The notes: generated from the sequence alone by a model not told the origin. DNA of 64,000 bases from Prostheceraeus crozeri (GCA_907163375.1 CAJQUW010004422.1:1-64000), one strand, 5' to 3'. Numbered from the stretch's first letter, positions 34,368 through 46,190 are shown. Program-made: numbers and translations.

Positions 34368-36100
34368 CTATATAATACCATTGAGGTAGGAGCATTTCAC
34401 CGTCCATCTTCGCATTCCCAGTGAAAATGACATTGAAGTGATTCCTATGGTTCACAATTTGAACTCGTAGATATCTCGCGCTTTACATACTTCAATGTTC
34501 TGAGCTGCATGGGATATGTAGAAAATTATCATAGATTCGAGTCTTTTGCAGATCAAAATCTTGGAATTTTGATGTCATAGATTTTAAGTTCAGTAACAAC
34601 GCTACGCGCCGACGATTTAGGCTGTCATTTGAAAGGTAATATATCTTCATTGCAGTTCCTCGCACAAGTGCAAATAACTCTACATCATGCAGGAAATATA
34701 ATGCCGCATAGCTTGGCGTGCTTCCACCTGTAATTCACTGTCTATGTTACTTAAAGCACTTCACGCTTCACGTCTCGTGTTTAAAATGACATAGACAGTT
34801 CGTTCAATAATGGTGGAAGCATAGAAGTAGATAATAGTACACTAGAATGGAAGTTTGATATCTTGTCTATGTACAATGATGGCACATGGAAAAATCTATG
34901 GTTTGTAGATGAGATTCGATCTAAAACATTATATCATAGTCAAGCTATTTGCCGAGTTGGTTGTCGAAACTGTTGACAGCAAATCACAGGATCTTCATCA
35001 AGAGAATTTTAGTGAGATGGCGGCATTGTATCATGTGAAATAGCCTACTATTCCATGGATTAATATACTGTGTCTATTTGTGCCAGTCATTGACAACTAT
35101 GTTCCAATTTTTCAATACTGGAATGAGAATTAAAATTTGGTTCACAGAGTCATATTGAAAGTGGTCGCTTTATTGATTGGAAGAACATCTCAAGAATTCA
35201 CAGATAAAATTTCTAATTATTGGATAATTTTTCCGTCAAGCGGTTAAGAAACCTAGTGTTTTTCTGGAATAAACACACTGAAAGCTTCCTTACCTACAAT
35301 CATTTCTCAGATAAATAGAATGTCAACTGGAACTCTTCAATTAATCATTGAATGACTTATGTGATATAATTTGATGATATTTTGGCAGCTGGTATTCAAA
35401 TGAATGCAGAGATTTTGAAAATTGTTCAAATATAGCAGGGGCCCTTTGAAGTAAAATAAATGCTCTAACATTTCTTAGCCTCCGATTTCAAGCTGGAGTA
35501 ATGTATGTTCTGCAAATCGACATTACAAGTTGCATATGTGTCTGATTATACTCTGGATGGATTATAGAAGCGATATTTCAAAATGATGAACGTATAGAAC
35601 GTTTTAGAGGATTTCCCTCTTTGTCATCCTGTCGCCGCAGTATTTTGCAAATTCATTATTGCTTTTGTGCACATGATCTTAGGACAATGGGCAACAATCC
35701 AGCTCACAAATTGGCTTGATAAATATAAATGCCTATCAGAAAACTTCGAAACCAGCCCGTACAATTTACATTTTGCCCCAACTAAGTTCCCCCGACGTGT
35801 GCCATAATTTTTATGCAATTTCCATTCTAGGACTTTCTATGGTATTGTTAATTTCTATGGGTGGAAGCACTGAAAGCTATGCGGTAATAAACATATCTCA
35901 ATTACTAAATTTGTCTATAACGAAATATACTACTCAACTTTTGATAAGGATCACTTCAAAATTTGTAATGAATTCTACATTATAGTGTAGAAAGTGATAT
36001 GAATGTTTCACTTCTGATAAATTGTTAATTTGACATACAGTGTATAATTATTCAGGTATGTCATGTTATCATATTTGATTGTAGTTGGAAAGAGCCAATA
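34368..36100. other. Intronic sequence, no gene
   Basis: A 25-base text CATAGAAGTAGATAATAGTA(CACTA) at 34828 recurs at 49004, hinting at an old dispersed repeat. TGACATAGACAG and its reverse lie near 34739 and 34787. No exon or RNA was recognised. Confidence 0.4.
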
Positions 36101-36140
36101 TAGAATGATGGTGGTTTTATTTTCTGTTTCTTACTTCTTA

Positions 36141-36177
36141 CAATTAATTTCAGTTAACATCCGTTAACTATCTTCAG
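36141..36177 (-). ncRNA. Hammerhead-like motif, PLE 3' region
   Basis: About 360 bases after the stop of the PLE frame at 36535, the minus strand reads CTGAAGA, an extra T, stem II AGTTAAC-GGAT-GTTAACT (seven perfect pairs), GAA and the palindrome ATTAAT. All invariant core bases are kept. The expected distance from the GIY-YIG frame and the long stem II make this one of the most convincing cases. Confidence 0.65.
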
Positions 36178-36534
36178 GTTAAAAGGAAGGAAATATGGTC
36201 TAGTATAAAATTTAAAATTCACACTGACGTCTATGTCATAATAACATAATACTGAATACAAAAGGGGGAAGGGCTATGGAACAGGTAGTATTGGGTTACA
36301 TAGTACCAATAGCATCTTAATGATGACCTGACTAGATATGAAAACAAAGGACATAGCAATGGACTAGCAATACAAAGGCTTGAGTTATAAGTACATGCAC
36401 ATATCATACAAGTATAAAAAATGCAAAGCTATAAAACGATTGGAAGAAGGTAAGAGGTGTGAATTAGAAATTTGATACTGTTATAATGTAATACATTGTC
36501 ATGTTTTATTATTTTTACATAATAGAAAATATTT

Positions 36535-37236
36535 TTAATCAAAAAGACAATCTGCATAATTGTTGAGTTCGATTTTGCTGTTAATTGTTGGTTTCATTTT
36601 TCTAATATAATATGCTTCACGAAGTCTTAGGTTTGATGTATCACTATCGTGGGAAAGAATGGTTGTGGAAAAGTTGCAACTGTGACATTTCTGAAGATGG
36701 TTATACATGGAAGACTTGCTGTTTGTTTTATGCTCACGGCAACGGATATGTAATGGTCTTATGGTGCTTCCAATGTAGAAGTTATCACACTTATCACACT
36801 TTAGCTGATAAATTACACATTTCTGATTACAGATGTTGTTGTTGTTAATTGGGCAATTTCTTAAATGACACTCTTGGTTTGATTTAGGCTGTTCCCTAAG
36901 AGTTCTTGATCTTCTTGTTAATCTTACTTTCTAGTTTTCTCGATGAAAAACATTTTGTAGTTGTTTATCCACTTTCTCAGAAATAAATGGAAAATTGAAG
37001 TAAAAATAGTGTCTTTCTTTCTCCTTTCTGTTATTTGGTTTATGTGTTTTACGATAATTGTTGGTGTTGCGAATGATATTTTCGGGATACATGTTTAGTC
37101 GTAGAATATCATTGAAATTGTCTATGTGTCTGTTTTGAGTTAGATTATTGGAACAGCGTTCTGCGATTCTTGTTTTTTCGTTTCTAATGAAGTTAATTTT
37201 GTTAGTGTATGGTACATGTGAGTGATAATTCACAAA
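36535..37236 (-). pseudogene. PLE linker and GIY-YIG domain, frameshifted
   Basis: Read on the minus strand, the frame opens with NYHSHVPYTNKINFIRNEKT, the connector that follows the reverse transcriptase in PLEs. It continues YFNFPFISEKVDKQLQNVFH to a stop and frameshift near 36931. It resumes as RLTRRSRTLREQPKSNQECH with the paired-Cys segment CDKCDNFYIGSTIRPLHIRC (nuclease active site). The metal-ligand Glu is in LRLREAYYIRKMKPTINSKI, and the frame ends at TAA 36535-36537. The reverse transcriptase is absent (5' truncation). Just at the truncation point 20 bases are repeated in inverse (37217-37236 and 37268-37287). It lies in the large PhyH intron. Confidence 0.88.
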
Positions 37237-37287
37237 ATTTTACCGCAAATCTGCTAGAAAAGATCTGTTTGTGAATTATCACTCACA
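37217..37287. repeat. 20-bp inverted repeat at the PLE truncation point
   Basis: TGTGAGTGATAATTCACAAA at 37217-37236 and its exact reverse complement at 37268-37287 flank 31 bases. The left copy is PLE coding sequence, so the right one is a small snap-back copy made at the 5' end of the insertion. Confidence 0.8.
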
Positions 37288-38361
37288 GGCATACGGCCTG
37301 ACTACACGTTGGCAAATTTCATCGCGATTTTAGCTGGCTCCTATTAAAGAACCGTTTTGAACAATATATGAGAACAAGTCTGTTTTGTCTCGCACACTGT
37401 TTTGCTCCTAACCATAACAGAACCACCTCCAAACCTGTCATGACAAATCATGTTGAAGTGAAACCCCAGGTTCCGTTCTCGATAAGCTCCTTCCCTTCTG
37501 TCGGTCATATCCAGACAAAGTTCCGCTTCAAACATTCCAATATCCCTCCTGCAGTTTTATTCCTTCTCGTTGCTTAATGCATGTCTCTGAAGTGCAATCT
37601 GACAGAATTCAGTACCGCCTATTTCTTTGGCAACTGTATAGTCCAAATTGATTTGAAAATTCATAATCAACAATCAGCGTTAACAAATTTCAAATGCAGC
37701 TAAAAAATTCTTTGAATAAATATATATACAAAATTTTCATCATTGATACCAATGAATCATAGATGAACAGCCTACCATTTAAGTATCATACCTATGATCT
37801 CAAGTCATGCAATAATAATGTAGAATCCCAATTCAAGTTAGAAGTTTTACATCCAATTCGTAAAAAAATTCTTTCTTAACAACAATCCTACCGACTATTT
37901 TTTAGTGATCCTTATCAAAAGTTGAGTAGTATATTTCATACAGTCCTTTCAATGTCGGTAAAAAGAAGCTTGACTGTAGAATTTTACATAGAATTTGTTG
38001 ACATTCAGTTCAAGGGATTAGTTATCAATAGGAAAGAAATGTTGATTTAAATGCCTTTTCAAATTCTGTTGTCTAGACTTCCATGACAGATTACAGTTCG
38101 GAGTAGATATGAACACAATAATTTCATTCCAATGTAAGAACTGTACCTCGCCAGTCCAAGTAAAGATCAAATCACGACAGATTAAACCAGACAATCCAAG
38201 TTAATTGGTTTCCGAATAGCGACGAAGCAGCGACAGAAGTTTTAAGCATTGTAGATAAGCGGATCCAATAATTGGACAGTTAAAACCCTGGCATTAAATC
38301 ATTTTTGGTCGTGCTCGATAATTTTGATAACATTTGTAGCTAAATGATTCCATGGGACAAG
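37288..38361. other. Intronic / upstream region of the crystallin-like gene
   Basis: No transposon or exon was recognised here. The last few hundred bases are the likely promoter region for the gene at 38445. Confidence 0.35.
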
Positions 38362-38368
38362 TATAAGA
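38362..38368 (+). promoter_or_regulatory. Possible TATA box
   Basis: TATAAGA lies 77-83 bases before the ATG at 38445. This would put the transcription start near 38390 with a 5' leader of about 55 bases. Confidence 0.45.
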
Positions 38369-38444
38369 GTACAATTCCGACGAAATTGAATTTCCTCATA
38401 TTATACATGCGCATCATTGCTGTCTTCCTGTTGACTTCATTGAA

Positions 38445-38840
38445 ATGACTAGAATTTATATTCATTTCGTTGTAGTGATATTTTTTCACTACTTCCTTTG
38501 TGACACCGATGCAGCAGTACTCACAAATCGCTGTGTTAGACTGTACGTCGGCTTCAATGCGGCCGGCAAGTGGCTGGACTCATGCAGAAGCAATCCATCG
38601 ATACCGTTGGCTTTCGGTAGGATTGTCAAATCCGTGAAAACCCCTTCAAAAATTGAAAGTTATCCTTTTTACAAAGTAGAAATGTACACCTTCTACAATG
38701 AACCTAATTATTCCGGCAGAGAAATGACTTTGTTCCACAATCGGAGTCGCAATATGCGGGAGGATGATTTCATCGTTCAATCGATTCAACGGAGATGTTT
38801 GTCTGTGATTACCTCTGGGTTTGTGAGTTGTGACAGTTGA
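38445..38840 (+). CDS. Secreted beta-gamma-crystallin-like protein
   Basis: A single uninterrupted frame of 131 codons. Residues 2-20 (TRIYIHFVVVIFFHYFL) form a hydrophobic signal peptide with likely cleavage after DTDA (about residue 24). The mature part shows two Greek-key-like halves. The first is CVRLYVGFNAAGKWLDSC leading to IVKSVKT. The second is VEMYTFYNEPNYSGREMTLF leading to FIVQSIQRRC. The aromatic-x-x-x-x-aromatic-x-G spacing with the closing hydrophobic strand is the beta-gamma-crystallin pattern. Four or more Cys in the mature chain suggest disulfides. There is a TATA-like box upstream, and the gene lies inside a PhyH intron on the other strand. It may be extracellular or granule-stored, but function cannot be read from sequence. 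It is possible but less likely that it is an exon of a larger gene. Confidence 0.7.
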   Translation: MTRIYIHFVVVIFFHYFLCDTDAAVLTNRCVRLYVGFNAAGKWLDSCRSNPSIPLAFGRIVKSVKTPSKIESYPFYKVEMYTFYNEPNYSGREMTLFHNRSRNMREDDFIVQSIQRRCLSVITSGFVSCDS

Positions 38841-38846
38841 ACAGTA

Positions 38847-38873
38847 CTTAGCTTTCGTCGAATGTAAGCTAAG
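38847..38873 (+). other. Stem-loop just after the stop codon
   Basis: CTTAGCTT, an 11-base loop, then AAGCTAAG give eight perfect pairs starting six bases after the TGA of the crystallin-like gene. It could be a 3' UTR regulatory hairpin. No AATAAA is evident in the next few hundred bases. Confidence 0.4.
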
Positions 38874-40489
38874 AATGATTCAATGGAGAGAACTTTTTCA
38901 ATGAGTATATTTCTTGCGCAATATTTCTTGCACTTTGAATTGTTGCAACATAGACTGTCAGCGAATTCTGCTCTGAACCTGGACTCTGGTTAACTCAAAA
39001 ATACTGTCAGCAGTGTTTTCAGCAGCTGCGAATTGTCAAGTTTATCTTGCAGATATGTAGTGGTCGTGGTCAATTAGGTTGGCATGTACGAGACACAACT
39101 TCTTAAATGTAGGTTACTTTAAATTTGTAATGAACAGAATCATTGATTGTACAAAAGTACATACATTTCATAGTTAATTGCTGTCAAATATAATGAGAAG
39201 AGGAATTTCAATATCTTATAAATTTGTTTTTGAAAAGGAATCGCAAAGTAATTGGAGTCGTACATGCCATTCTAATGAAGATACATTTTCTATTCACTTT
39301 TCTTTCACTCACTATGTATTTAACATATGACAGAAAATATGGAAACATAGTAACTACTATGAATATTCCATGACTAATTCTGTTTAAATTAAAATATCAT
39401 AGTAAAACTTATTCGCATACTATGTTTCGTACCCTGTTAATGTATCGGTACTTGTAAAGATTTGAGAATATTCTAAATTCCTCTAACGTATATAGAATAG
39501 CTTATAGCATGCCACCATTAAGGCAAGAATCTACAGCTACTACAAGTCATTTGATTTGTCTTGGTAAGATCTAAAAACATTGACATAAATCAGTGAGTGA
39601 CTAAGTGTGCCTTGCCTGTGCCCTACAATCAAATTACAGCAGCTTCCTCTCTAGTCACGCACACTAACCTGACACGTTCATTGCCGATGACGAGTAAACT
39701 CCCACTTTTCAAATTCAAGCAAATAACTTGATTTCGTCTTTAGTAAGTCCAAATACATACTTTAGAAGTCTTTAATCAATTTGACATAGGCCTAGTATCT
39801 TTGGTAAATCTTTGGTCTCAAGATTTCCACATTCCAAAAGTATGAAACAATAAATTCTACAGTATCTGTCTTGCATTTCAAAATAAGTGCAGCGACCATT
39901 TTTTCTTTGAATACGTTGAGAGCTAAAGGTAAATTTTGTCTTTGAATACTCGATGGAAAACATGCCGAAAAAGTCAAAGCAGCTATTTTAAAACATTGTA
40001 TTTTTTATCCACGTACAAATCGACGATGTTCTTCCATGTACCTGCGATTTTGCACTTACTCCCTGGGACTGTAAGAGCCAATTGTTCGCGACATTCTGTG
40101 ATCTAATTGTGCTTATGTTCTTCATCAGATTTCATCAGATATGTTGGATCGAAGGGAAATTATAAATGATTTCTATTATCAGTCGGGTGCCTAACTTTGT
40201 AAAAAGAATTCGGACCACAGGGAAAAGTGTCGAAGCATGTAAGGCGAAGGCAAACTCCTTCCAGACATTTACTCGATTTCTATGTGTTATTTTCAACCGG
40301 AGAAAGAAGATGTGAAGTCGACAGTCACTCAGAGGCTGCTCTAGTTTCATTCGTTGCTGTCGACAGATTCTTGACTGAGCTCAATCACCGATTGTATTTG
40401 AATGTACAAGCATTTACCACCCAAAACATTTTCGACCATGGCTCTATGAATTTTCTCTCGGAAGAACAATCAATCGAGTTGATAAAGGT
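38874..40489. other. Intronic sequence, no supported feature
   Basis: AT-rich, no exon or transposon recognised. Two overlapping minus-strand frames near 39,772-39,977 and an opposed pair near 40,135-40,538 lack support. Confidence 0.4.
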
Positions 40490-41330
40490 CTATCTCATAG
40501 GCAGAGTGTCGACTCAAAAAAGTATCTGTATACAGTGATAATTTTTATATCAAAAGATTCAGTTTTTTGCGGACATTACGTTCTCGTGGTCCAAAATATT
40601 ATTTGAGCAGTTTTAAAAAAGTCAAAATTTTGCTAATTTATATACTACCGATATGACACCCCTATATAAGTAGAATGAAACAAGTTGGATATCAAAAGGA
40701 ATGAATATTTGCTAATAAACATCCTAACTAAGAGGAAACTAAGCTGATTTGCGAGGGAATTTCACGAACCGCATTATAATGGAAGTCTTCATGAAAAAGT
40801 CGCGATATTATTCGTGCTTCTTAGCTGAAACTTCAAGTTTTTTGATTAAATTTTCATCGGCATGATTTTATGATTCATTAAATTCATGTTTCATTTCTTG
40901 AATCTGAATAGTGATGTGGACCCATTTACATCTTTCAAAGTTAATTGAAATTATTGTCTTTGATTATGTTATTTTAATCTACCAGTGGTATGATTACTTT
41001 TTCAGAAGATTCTCTTGAGATTGAGCATGAAAGCAATAGCAGGTCATCGAGTTGCTAGTTTAATAAACATTACTTTTCCAAGGCTGTCATGACACGGTGG
41101 ATCAGTAAAATAATATAATTTCCTTCTGCATTATACTATCATGGTCGGTCAATTCCGTTGTAATTTCTTCAAAATTGCATAGATGTGCATATCTCACATT
41201 TGGAAAGAATTCCGACTGTATTCCCCTCGAGTTCATTTAGTAAAATCGAATGTGTATACATACTGGGGGTTTAATAAATGCGGAGTTACCACTCTACCTA
41301 ATATACTTACTCTATGGCCTATCTACATTG
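40490..41330 (-). repeat. Dispersed repeat, copy B (inverted)
   Basis: Matches the reverse complement of 8570-9480 over most of its length, for example GTGATGTGGACCCATTTACA against the corresponding GGGTCCACATCACTT. Divergence looks like roughly one base in five, with indels. The two copies lie about 31 kb apart, in the last and the first known introns of the same gene. Confidence 0.6.
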
Positions 41331-41854
41331 TGACATTGACGAAACAACACTCAGTACTGAGGTGATAATAATGAAGAATGATGATCACAATTATAATGCT
41401 AAAATGAAAAATGCAACGATGTAACTTTAATTTTTGAAGTTTTCAATCAATGCTACAGTGGCTTTAAAGAAATGTTGAAGCTGATGAAATCATATATTAT
41501 CATTGCGCGACCAGTTACAACTGTGTTGAATTAGAGACACTTCTCAATAATGAAACATCTGAAGGATTTTTTGAGGAATTCCATGGGATACGAACGTTTG
41601 AGTGATCTACTTATCATGGTCTGCTTAAACGAGGAATGCGAAGCGGTTGACATCGACAACGTTATCGACGAATTCTCTACTAGGAAAAACAGGAGATATT
41701 CCTTGTTTTAAATAGTGAGTTTTAAATTGTACTTCGTTTGAATATATTTCTTTGGTTACATATAGGGAGGGCTCCTTACTGAAAAAAAAGTATTTTTTGT
41801 CATTCATAATTATGTCTATTGGTAATTATTCATCATGCAATCATTCGCCACCTT

Positions 41855-42066
41855 TAGGCCTCAGCCACTCTGAGACCTTTTCCAAACGCTTCCGAGCAAA
41901 GCGTTTTGCCGTTTTGCAGCAAATATAAAGTCATCATTGCAGCAAATGTAGATTACCACACAGTGAGCAAAGCAAAGCAGAGCGATTGATAGCTTGTGGA
42001 CATACGTTTGCTCACGTTTGCTCGGGACGCTCGTGTTTGCCTTGCTTTCAGTGTGGCTGAGGCCTA
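41855..42066. mobile_element. Short inverted-repeat element (MITE-like)
   Basis: The left end TAGGCCTCAGCCACTCTGA and the right end (reverse complement) TAGGCCTCAGCCACACTGA form terminal inverted repeats of about 19 bp with one mismatch, 212 bp apart. The inside has repeated GCAAA/TTTGC and CTCG words. No coding capacity; the target duplication is unclear. Confidence 0.7.
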
Positions 42067-42193
42067 CGGGACTTTATGAGATGCCGCCATTGGCTGTATT
42101 ACAAAATCCAGACTGCATCATGATCGATAGGCGCCTATTATAATTAACCGGATAAGAATAGATTTGAACCACTCTAGCTGAAATGCTCCTTAC

Positions 42194-42269
42194 CCATGAG
42201 TCGCCAAGTTGCTTAGAAGATGATCTGAAGAATCATTTTGATGACTTTCGAAAAGATTTCCAAGTTTCG
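42194..42269 (-). CDS. PhyH gene, probable second exon
   Basis: A 76-nt stretch with acceptor CATTCCCTTCAG and donor GTAAGG on the minus strand. It reads KLGNLFESHQNDSSDHLLSN and LATHG, the last Gly codon being completed by the exon at 28868. This yields L-S-N-L-A-T-H-G-Y-I-F-I-R-G, which fits the usual start of PhyH domains. It is entered in phase 1, so at least one more upstream exon exists. The 13.3-kb intron and short length leave some doubt. Confidence 0.6.
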
Positions 42270-43134
42270 CTGAAGGGAATGGTACGAAGTGATTTTTCTC
42301 CAAACGTGCATATCTCCGCTCCATGTCGCAGTTGGTGATAAACCAGTTCAAGCACGTGTTCCATATGTCATTATCATGGCAGGCGATTCAGTGACGCATG
42401 AGATAACATAATGACACAAATGTTTGCATGCAGAACGATGACTTTAAATATTAGACTGGATAATAGAGGAGACAATCGCTCGCTGATAGTTATCCGCTAT
42501 TCATGAGTAGATTTGTGCAGTAAAGAAAATCTAATTTGAAAATAGCGTCAAATGAAAAATAGAGTCTAAGCTTGTTGATGAACAGAAAACGATGAACTAA
42601 ATTCATCTTGGATGTAGAGTGTGTGAGTACGACTCGATCAGAAGAATTAGTCGAGAAATCGGTTGTATTAAGATGAGATGAGAGGATGTTGATGAGAATC
42701 GTAACATTCGGTTGCATGTGGCATTTTGTATGAGTGGAATTTCCATGAATTTTCCTTTCCACATACATGTAGCTTTACGAACTTTATGGCATGCTTAATA
42801 AAGACCAAGGTTTCCGGGGACATTCGACGGGACGAAAACTCTGTATGACAAATCAAAGTCAAGGTGGCTGGTAGCAAGAAATGTAAAATATATGCATATG
42901 TGTTTGTGTTTATCGTGTGACAGCAGGATGTAGAACTTAAACAGTGAATGGCTACATGTATGCTCTTTTAACTCTAATATTTAAATCCATGAATGTAGCT
43001 TCGTGATGAATGCAAAAAAGAATTAGAATACATCCGGCATAGACCCGGCATCCTTACTTTTGACTTTCTTTTCATGAGCCAAGGCAATTTCACACAATTC
43101 TCAAAACTGTCATTCACCCGGTGACTATAATATA
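42270..43134. other. Noncoding, nothing recognised
   Basis: Two overlapping minus-strand frames (42,490-42,877) have no splice or domain support. Near 43,118-43,155 the text ACCCGGTGA(C/A)TATAAT occurs twice, 35 bp apart, at the start of the LINE fragment. Confidence 0.35.
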
Positions 43135-43797
43135 TCAATTAATTACCCGGTGAATATAATTTATCGTCATCATGTTGATACTCGGATAAAGAAAGCTCGT
43201 CGATCATTCTTTGGTCTATCTCCAGTCGGCATCCTCAATCGCAATTTAGACCCTCATGACAAAATATTTTTATGGAAAACAATTGTCCTACCATCTTCAA
43301 CATTTGGCTGTGATATTGCGCCTCTTCGAAGCAGTGACATTGATGCTTTAGATGATTGCCAAGCTGCAAGTATTAAAGCTGCACTTGGACTTCCAAAGTT
43401 TGCTCATCATGCTGCCTTGCTACGTGCACTAAATATAAATTCACTAAGTGAATGTATACGCATGAGAATTCTACGTGGATTCTCAGATGTTTTTGCCAGC
43501 GAGCATCGTCTGAGGCACCTTATGATACATCGTCTATCAGGTTTTTTTAAAGGGGATCAAACCCATGGATCATATTTTGGTCAAGTGATGGACATTTGTG
43601 GTGGTTCCTTAATGGCCATGATAAAGACAGCAATGGGAAAGATTCCGCCTCAGCTGCGAACACCCAGACGACAGGAAGATGGTGTATCGGACAGTATTTT
43701 CACAGCACTGCGCTATGATGAACCTTGGCGTTCTCGATTTCTTTTCTTATTATGTGTATATGATTAGAACATCTCACGTTGAATAAATTATTATCAT
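43135..43797 (+). mobile_element. LINE 3' end (5'-truncated)
   Basis: The 205-codon frame 43150-43767 is the region after the reverse-transcriptase palm in a non-LTR element. Landmarks are HVDTRIKKARRSFFGLSPVG, WKTIVLPSSTFGCDIAPLRS and the C-terminal ALGLPKFAHHAALLRALNI. It ends shortly before a tail of TAAATTATTATCATTATCAT. Such 5'-truncated copies are the normal product of incomplete target-primed reverse transcription. The frame has no stop inside, which suggests a fairly young insertion. The clade is uncertain (CR1/Jockey/I-like), and the sequence differs clearly from the LINE at 54-57 kb. Confidence 0.8.
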
Positions 43798-46190
43798 TAT
43801 CATGGCGGCTGGCGTATTCAAGCACCTCAGCGTATTCAAGGGTTACTCAGTTTTCCATATAGTGCAAACTGCTGAAAATGAGAAAACGGTCAATACCGAA
43901 CTTTCTTAAATTTTTAATAGTAATGTTATTCAGTGAAGGTGAGAATTTTTGAAATCCTTTTGTCTACTTCTAATGTTCTTCATAAACGCATTACTGCATC
44001 CGGATCTATGTGAATCTCCTGAGATATTCTTTTTGAATGATGATTTTCTATATGACTTATGAATTTCGATCATCTCCTGTAAACTCACGATGGTAGACAA
44101 AAATTACAACTGGAGGAAAATCCGACTTGTCATAATAAAGCAGCTTACATACTACTTAAATGAGCGTATAGCACCTGAACGTTGCGTGAAAATATCAAAA
44201 GAGAACATGAAATGGATGTATAACTTAAAAGAAATTGAGGTCTAAGTAACTATCGCTGAAGATATGCATCAACCTAAATTTGAACGTGAAAATCTAATAT
44301 TTCGCATGATGTGAAGTTTGGTTCATCGTTTACTTGTTTGGAAACAGAGTAAATGATACAAGTCAAAGCCTGGCAAAGAGAAAGCTGCAGCAGAACATTT
44401 CATAGAAGTTATGCATTTCTAGAAATATAGCATGCAGCAAATATTCTCTAGTCCATTATTTGCTAACATATCATGTGTAGGCCGGCCTGTAGAATGCCTA
44501 TTATGTTAAATCTTAGCCACGTTTTGCTCAAGATTATTTTGCGACTCGTCGGCTCGACTTCAATATTTCTAAAGTGCATCGGCTCATGGCTCGTCTGGAC
44601 GCATAATTAAGCAGCATACAATTTAATTTGGTACTTCTTCGTCCCAAACCTCCTTAGATTATATGTCAGCTTAGAGAATATAGGAAAAATGGCACACTGA
44701 TAATTCAAAGATACTTTGCCGCTTCATAATGTCAGTCATAACATAGCAATAATTACAGAGTATAGAACCTAATGGTACTTTTACCTCCTATACCATCTTA
44801 ACGCACCGCGGAATGCTTTAGTACCAAACAGTCAGTTGGGTCTGCATCCCAATAAAAGTTTGAGGGACACAACAATGCATTTCAGCTTATTATCAATGGC
44901 ACCATAATGAAGTGCAGAATAATTTTTGCAAACTTATCTGTTTTCCTGCTGACACCTAAAAAATATATTTTCATTTTGTGTGGGAGTGAAGAGATATCTC
45001 TCCGATGTAAACTGTCGGGGGAAAATCAACTTTTCAGTCCGACGGGACATGGACTCCTAGATATATAACACCTGGACTGAAATCTGAAATTCATTTACAC
45101 ACAAGACGGCTAATTTGACTCTGACAGGAGATAGAGAAGAGTATTAGTTATCAAATGAAAGTGAGATGATTTGAGAAAAAGAAGTAGGAATTTCTGGAAG
45201 TCAGATGAACATGGGATTGAAGTCAACTGATCATCGTTGACTGAGTTTGGAATATTGACAATATTAAATGGAGCAATAGCGTTTGACAGTATGATTTGTA
45301 CAATGTAGGCCTACGTAGTGCGTAAAATTATGGTCAGTGTAGACAGTATCAGCAGCGGCAGCTTGAGTCTGCATCAGTTTGTAATGTGAAACGTGTTCTA
45401 TCCCGCCTTGATTCAGGCCCTATATAGGTGTGGAAATAGTTCGAAATGTCGATTTAAATAGATGGCTCTACAAATGTCAGCGAGGAATCAATGAGTGGAA
45501 AATAGGAAATGCTGTGATTCCTGCTGTCTTCAAATTCTTCGTCTGGTTTTTTTGGAGCAACGAAAACCGAAATGATGAAATCTATCACGGCCAGATAAGA
45601 CTAAAACGTTCTGCTGATTTTCTTGAAGTGCAAATTGGTAAAAATGTTAGAAATTTATAATCTTGCATTTTTAGAAGACATAAAAATGATACTTGCCTCA
45701 GAACGTTGCAATATGTCCAGATTTTTGACAAAACTCAATGAATACAAATTTTGCTGATATACTTTTCCAAGGATGAAATCAAGTTTGATAATCATATATA
45801 TCATCAATATCGTCAATGATCAAAATTGCGATATTGCTCCTGATTCAACTATCTCTTCTTTTGCACAAGTTTAGAGCATGATCGCAAAGGCCAATGTTGT
45901 TTGATTCACTCAGTGAGATTTTACTCCGTCACATATGAGGCTGCAAATAAGACATGCTCGAACAATGGCGAAATGAATCTTGTTTTAATCCGATGTGTGG
46001 TCGCTTGAACGTTTTTCATCGAACAGCATAAACTTAAAAAAAGTAAGCTGTGAAGACTATTTTCTTCTGAGATGATGGTAATTGATATTATTCATGTATC
46101 TATTCACCATGCCATAGCTCTCTTTAAGAACTATAACTTGTTATTCCAGTCTTCGAGTATGTGCATCGCATGAAACATAAGTAAAGAAAC
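43798..46190. other. Noncoding, no supported gene
   Basis: No exon or transposon found. The plus-strand frame 45430-45660 has balanced composition but no start context, domain or splice partner, so it was not called. A GTAGGCCTACGTAG word lies at 45306. Confidence 0.4.

Larger units (their letters stand above)
8391..42269 (-). other. Phytanoyl-CoA dioxygenase-family gene (8 exons found)
   Basis: Gene model read by eye, 5' to 3' on the minus strand: 42194-42269, 28703-28868, 22561-22618, 22435-22498, 19090-19245, 13307-13471, 11429-11488, 8391-8532. Every inner border is AG/GT and all intron phases agree (2,0,1,2,2,2,2). The joined frame has about 294 residues, close to the usual 280-320 of PhyH-domain proteins. 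These are non-haem iron, 2-oxoglutarate-dependent oxygenases that hydroxylate acyl chains or other small substrates. Ligands seen are His and Asp in GAHLD, the distal His in TVHMS, and Arg eleven residues later, the spacing known for human PHYH. The substrate cannot be inferred, and no C-terminal peroxisome signal is seen (the end is QQWGFN). The start exon is missing; a weak 41-nt candidate lies at 49212-49252. The introns carry two Tc1/mariner elements, PLEs, MITEs and the nested crystallin-like gene. Confidence 0.85.

Noticed and set aside
45430-45660. 76-codon open frame with balanced composition
   Set aside because: It has no convincing start, family text or splice sites.
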